A stretch of 64,000 nucleotides of DNA, taken from Dicaeum eximium. Taxonomy: Eukaryota > Chordata > Aves > Passeriformes > Dicaeidae. The notes below the pieces were generated by a model that was not told the origin of the DNA, did no database searches, and saw only the letters and a list, made by a program, of their open reading frames with translations. Location of the stretch: assembly GCA_013396995.1 (NCBI GenBank), contig VWZP01002201.1:1576892-1640891 (forward strand). Reading direction: 5' to 3'. Within the stretch, counting starts at the first letter, position 1, and every line of letters begins with the position of its first letter. Position numbers and translations under genes: made by a program. Of the stretch, positions 59,495 to 64,000 are shown one piece after another.

Positions 59495-62400
59495 TTTGGC
59501 TTTGTCCTCCGGAGCATCTCTTCTCTAACAAAATCCACAAATACCTTTCTAAGCGGACACCATATCTAGGAATGTCATCCCCAGTGTGCCATTGATGCTC
59601 TAAATATGACTGTCACCTCTGCAGCCCTTGTGAGCATCTCTGATTACAAGTGCTGGAGCTTTCACGCTCTGATGGGGTATGTAGCCCAGAGAGTGACAAA
59701 TGAGTCCCAAACTCCAGTGGCCCTTGATGCAGAATTGGTTGGAATAAGTCTTTTGCATGAAAATGATCAAAATTTAAAAAGAAAACCAGGTCATACAAAG
59801 AAAAAAAAACTCTTGAAAAGACTTAGTCATAAAATAAAAAGAAATTTATTTCTGCATCTGCCACTCAGAAAGCACCAGCTGCTTTATAGACAAAATCCAC
59901 CCCAAAGAGCCTGTGATGTGAGACCCCAGACTCAAACCAATAGGAAGCTCTTCCACCTGCACAGAAAACCATGGATTTCAGGGAGCCTGCACGAACCCTT
60001 TTGCAGGAGTAGACCTGAAGCCAGTCACACAGATGGGCAATGTAACATTGGTTTATCCATTGCCCTTCATTATATTCTTAGCCCCCCCTCCCCGTGCCCT
60101 AGCTAATCTTTATTTTCCATGTACAAAGAGGGAAAATGGCTACTCCAGATGTCTCTAAGCTCCTCTCAAAAGCCATTATCTGGCAGGTCTCTCTAGAGGA
60201 CTGTGCTAACTGTGGGAGTGTTGCTTAGTGGATAATAGTACCTATCCTCTATTTTCATGCTTCTAACAGTGAAAGATCTGGAGTTGTATAATACATTTTC
60301 AAGCAAATCACCAAGAAAAGAAATAGCAGGAATGATAGGGAAGGGGAAAAAAAAGCAAATGTTGGAAGGACCTGGGTATTTTTGTGGAGGATTAAGACTA
60401 ATCAAGCTTTGATCTGCAGAGCTATTTTTTCTTCTTCTTTCCTTTCCTGACAAGCACCAAACATTCCCTGCCCTGTGAATGTTTCTGGCTCTCTACTTTT
60501 GTGTTCTTACTTTCTCTGACCTCTCAAAGACTTGGCTTGCAGCTGCCAAGGTTTCCCCTCCATCCAGGCTGTGAGTCTGTGGGTTGTTTCACTCCCAAAT
60601 TGTCCTCAACTGCACCTTCTGAATTTGGAGGCAGGAGACACTCAAAATGAGGCAAAAAGAATTCTGCAAGTCTCTGGCTCGCAGAAGTCCCAAGTGTTTA
60701 GTAAGGTGGCAATGCCTTCTAACACAGTGATTTCTTCTGCCACTTCTCATTTCTGGGTGCAGTCCCATCAGAAGGAGGTAGAGGGGTCCATGTGAAGGGC
60801 AAAGGAAGAAGCTTGTGCTATTCCTCTCCTGTGCACTCTCAGAAACCTGGGGCTCTTTGGAGGCTGACACAAGGCAAACCTGAAACAGACTCATCCTGGA
60901 GGAGTCTGTGATTGCCAGTACAATCTGTGCAATCACAGATTGTGTCATCCTCTCTTATATTCCCCTGGTGGGCCAAAGCATTTTGTACCCTCAGCCAGCA
61001 GTCCCTGGTGGTCCCAGTTGCACTCACTCCATGCTCTGCCTGGGGCCAGCAACACAAGAGGAATTGCAGCAGTGATGGAAACTTGTTCCACTGAGCTGTA
61101 TATGTATTAATCTCCTGTCCAAATCCACCAGAAAGGCATAAATATGTATGCTGGGATTTCTGTGCTAAGGCTGGAGGATGGAAAAAAACTTTAAGTCAAA
61201 TCCATATTATTCTTCAGAGCTTGCCAGTAGACAGGGCTGTGTCAGGACACAAGGTGGGCAATCACTCAAAGCAAGGGGATGCTTGAGGCAGCAAACCAGT
61301 CTGTTCACCTATTCCAGGGCAGCAGGGCTGCTGGGATACAGGAGCAGGCGTCAAGGAAGAGACTGCCTTGCAGGGGTAGGTAGCCCTGTGTGCTTCTGAA
61401 ATTGTCCCTTTTTCCATCGGGGAGCAGACTGTGCCAGTGTCCATGGAGCAGCAGCAAGCTGTCTCACCTGCACTGACCAAGATCTTCCAGCTGCCTCTGC
61501 CCACAGACTGCTGGTGAACTCAGGTAAGACACTGAACCACAGAAAATCAGATACTGAAACAGCCACACCCACAGGACATAAATAGATCTATGCAGCAAAT
61601 ACAGAAAATACAGCCTCCTCTTGGATGTATGTTTGAGCACTTCTGCTTTGGTTATTATCCCAACAAACATCTTTGGATGGAAACCTCTCAGCCTTTTTAT
61701 TTTTTTTACTAGAGAGGACATAGATTTACCTGTGCCTGTGCTTCCAAATAATACATAAGTCAGATTTACCTTACCCTCCTAAAGATCCTGTGACTTAATA
61801 ACATGTAGGAATTTGTCATTCTGTTTGTAATGTCTTCAAGACACTCACCTTATTGCAGGCTATAGTATTGCTGCCTTACCTAAGAAATGGGTCTACAGCA
61901 GCTCAGGCAGGCTTTTCTTGTTGCTGGTACAGGTCTTTTTAATCCTACTGATATGTGATAAAAATTATGCTCATGGCTGCAGCACTCTGATCTGTGTTTG
62001 ATACCAGGTTTGGAAGTGCTTGTGGCTAGTACATCAATCCCAAGGGTAGCCAGAGGAGCCAAGCCATTGCCCTCAATTAGGTGGCCCACTTGGCTAGGGG
62101 TACTGCTGCTTCAATAACCTTTATGATATTTTTTCTAACTGTGAGATGATTTTTCCCTGTCTTTTACAAACCCAAATTCGCATTTTCTCAAGTATGAAAC
62201 TCAACCTTAACCACTAACAAATTCATTTGGGGGACCACAGAACATTAACATGAGGCAAAGATGCAAAATCAGGCTGTGTGCCACCCGTGTGACGAGGATC
62301 TATCCAGCTGTGGAGGGCTCTTATTTTACAGACAGTAGCAACCGCTGTGCTTAAATCACACCTCGAGGGCACAGCAGGGACTGTAACATGTTAGAACCCT

Positions 62401-63001
62401 GTGCTGAATCGAGAGCCCCAGAGCTTGCAAAAAGGGATGGTTGCTGCTCACAGCTTCAAGTGCAGCGCAGAAAGGACCTAAGAAAGAGGGGGAAAAAGCA
62501 GGAAAGAGCTTATGCTTGGATGTCTAGGGCCATCTGCCACCACAGAAGTACAATACTGGATTCTTGAAATGTAAAAATAGATCTCAAAAGAGACATGTTT
62601 TAATGAAGTGAACACAAAGAAACATGGTCGAAATAAACTGAAAACAGAAGCAAGGTTCAAGGATCTGTTTGTTAAATGAACACCCAAAGCCAGAATATGT
62701 TTTTAGTGCTGGAGAATGCTGGCTGTCTGGTTTCTGCTAAAGCCTCCAGTCTCTCTTTGGGATGCATGTGGGAGAAGGAGGGGTGAATGGCAGCCCTTGT
62801 TTGTCCTCTCTTGAGGAATCTAATTATGTATCAATTGATTTCAAAGCCTGGAATAGTAACTCTCTAGAAAACACTCACTCAGAGACATTGTTCCAATTTT
62901 CGCCTGTTCATAATTTATTCACCTCCGGTTTCAATGAGAAGGGTGCTCCCTCATACAGATTCGCTCCGCACAAGTTGCACAGAAAATCACAAGTTTGTGC
63001 A

Positions 63002-63005
<4 letters not shown>
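59495..63005. other. Intergenic DNA, no gene seen
   Basis: Ordinary sequence. A 166-codon frame at 59606-60106 (+) is unsupported by any domain. Overlapping hairpins lie at 60905-60943. The region returns to normal GC content immediately after the CpG island. Confidence 0.5.
60905..60943. repeat. Two overlapping, mutually exclusive inverted repeats
   Basis: Stem 1: TCTGTGATTGC (60905-60915) with GCAATCACAGA (60929-60939), 11 bp and a 13-nt loop. Stem 2: ACAATCTGTG (60920-60929) with CACAGATTGT (60934-60943), 10 bp and a 4-nt loop. Both use 60929-60939, so they cannot form together. Confidence 0.85.

Positions 63006-63032
<27 letters not shown>
63006..63032. repeat. Poly-A run (27 A) followed by A-rich low-complexity DNA
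   Basis: A pure run of 27 A is followed to about 63091 by AAACCC, AACCAAA and ACAC variants. I find no LINE or SINE body upstream, so it is either a simple repeat or the decayed tail of an unrecognised retroposon. Reverse-strand frames full of phenylalanine arise from it. Confidence 0.9.
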
Positions 63033-63091
63033 CCCAAAAAAACCACAAAAAAACCCAACAAACCAAAACCAAACAAAACACGCACACACAG

Positions 63092-63969
63092 AGCAGCGCT
63101 GTGAGGCGAGGGGAAGGCGTCTGGGCAAGCGGGAGGGAACAAAACGCAGCTCGGGCAAGGCGGGTCTCACGCCCAGCGCTCCGGTGGGCAGCCCCCGTAG
63201 TGGCTCTGCCCCTGCCCCTGGCTGCCAGCACAGCCGGGAATGGCCCTGGGGAGCTGTGGAGCCCAAGGGAACGCTGCCACTCGCGGCACTGCGGTGCCCT
63301 GGCATCAGGGGGTGAGGTGCAGGCTGCTGCTTGTCTCCCGTTGCTCAGCGTGCAGAAAAATCCAAAATGTTTTGGTAGCCCATCCTCCAGCCCGGGTGCC
63401 ACCCTACCCGGTCAGGCCAGCTGGCTCACGGCCATCCTGGGGTTTCCCTCCGCACTGCGGCTCTGCGGGACCCCACGAGCCTCCAGCCACCCTGGAGGGC
63501 CCCACGCCTGGCTACCCACGCGTCACCCCCGGGTCACGGCGTGGGGGTGACCAGCCGGGCCCTCTGTTAGCCGTGTGTGTGTGTTTGGGCTGGGGGTCCC
63601 CCGAAGCCACAGCTGTTGGCTCGCAGCGGGAGGCACCCGGTGCCCACCCGGGGCAGCACCACGGCCCCCAGCCGGGCAACCCCTCCCCGGGGGCCGGGTC
63701 CCCCCAAAACCCCGCACCGGCAGCGGGCCGGGCGGCTGGAATCCATCCCTCCCCCCGTCCCCAAAGCGGCCGAGCCACGAGTCTCCTGTCATTCAGCCTT
63801 CTGCCCGGCTGATCACTGTGAAAAGAGCCGCCCCGGTGACAGAAACACATGAATATTGACTGCAAACAAACGCCGGGGGAGCGGCACCTGGGGGGCTGCG
63901 AGCGCCGCGCCCCGCTCGGCCCGCGGGGAGCGCGCACACCTGCGGCAGCCGTGCGTGCACAGCCCTGCA
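63092..63969. promoter_or_regulatory. CpG-rich island running towards the window end
   Basis: The sequence is GC- and CpG-rich over nearly 0.9 kb, with especially dense CpG at 63100-63200, 63690-63780 and 63865-63960. Open frames of up to 190 codons on both strands overlap here and none shows a family motif. Neither strand shows the CDKN1C inhibitory domain or nuclear-targeting tail. It most likely marks a promoter or 5' region of a neighbouring gene, or a regulatory element in the KCNQ1-CDKN1C interval. Confidence 0.7.
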
Positions 63970-64000
63970 TGCTCACACTCACACTCACACTCACACTCAC
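63970..64000. repeat. (CTCACA)n hexanucleotide repeat at window end
   Basis: At least four CTCACA units run into the window end, so the true length is unknown. The reverse-strand open frame beginning MSVSVSVS is a translation of this repeat. Confidence 0.9.

Noticed and set aside
63240..63812. 190-codon plus-strand open frame and overlapping minus-strand frames (63512-64000 and others)
   Set aside because: GC-rich DNA has few stops; the translations are Pro/Gly/Ala/Arg-rich with no family motif, and frames on both strands overlap.
63000..64000. CDKN1C coding sequence
   Set aside because: Expected by gene order, but neither the N-terminal CDK-inhibitory domain nor the C-terminal nuclear-targeting segment is visible on either strand.
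1..64000. CRISPR arrays, operons, prophage or other prokaryotic systems
   Set aside because: The window is avian nuclear DNA; no regularly spaced repeats or tightly packed genes occur.

Overview
This window is vertebrate nuclear DNA, almost certainly from a bird. The evidence is several copies of CR1 LINE 3' ends of the avian type (clearest at 14248-14754 on + and 33041-33302 on -), a set of older MIR/L3-like retroposon fragments typical of sauropsid genomes, long gene-poor stretches, and CpG islands. A neoavian bird, perhaps a passerine, is my best guess, but the species cannot be fixed from this sequence. There is no bacterial-style gene organisation. Nearly all of the many open frames are chance frames or lie within repeats.

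Only one protein-coding segment is convincing. The terminal coding exon of KCNQ1 (Kv7.1, voltage-gated potassium channel) lies at 40871-41074 on the + strand. It has a good splice acceptor, the end of the helix D coiled coil, the C-terminal LPTYEQL motif and an in-frame stop. A 3' UTR of about 0.7 kb follows, with AATAAA at 41765. Everything from 1 to 40870 is read as part of the last KCNQ1 intron, because I found no penultimate exon. That intron holds eight CR1 remnants, six older retroposon fragments, simple repeats, a strong G-quadruplex motif at 31066-31102 and otherwise unremarkable AT-rich DNA.

Downstream of KCNQ1 (about 41.8-64 kb) I see no coding gene. The stretch has two more old retroposon fragments, small CpG-rich patches near 48.2 and 48.85 kb, and a dense CpG island at 59.08-59.44 kb. 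That island has a splice-acceptor-like left edge, a donor-like site on its right and a near-consensus CTCF motif. A second, larger CpG-rich region starts near 63.09 kb and runs off the window end. In mammals CDKN1C lies next beyond KCNQ1, so this 3' flank is probably regulatory or promoter DNA of that neighbourhood, but no CDKN1C coding sequence is visible here.

I did not find a novel multi-gene system. The most useful leads are the two downstream CpG islands (possible unannotated promoter, noncoding transcript or insulator), the intronic G-quadruplex motif, the lineage-specific tail of KCNQ1, and the old retroposon fragments as possible exapted elements.
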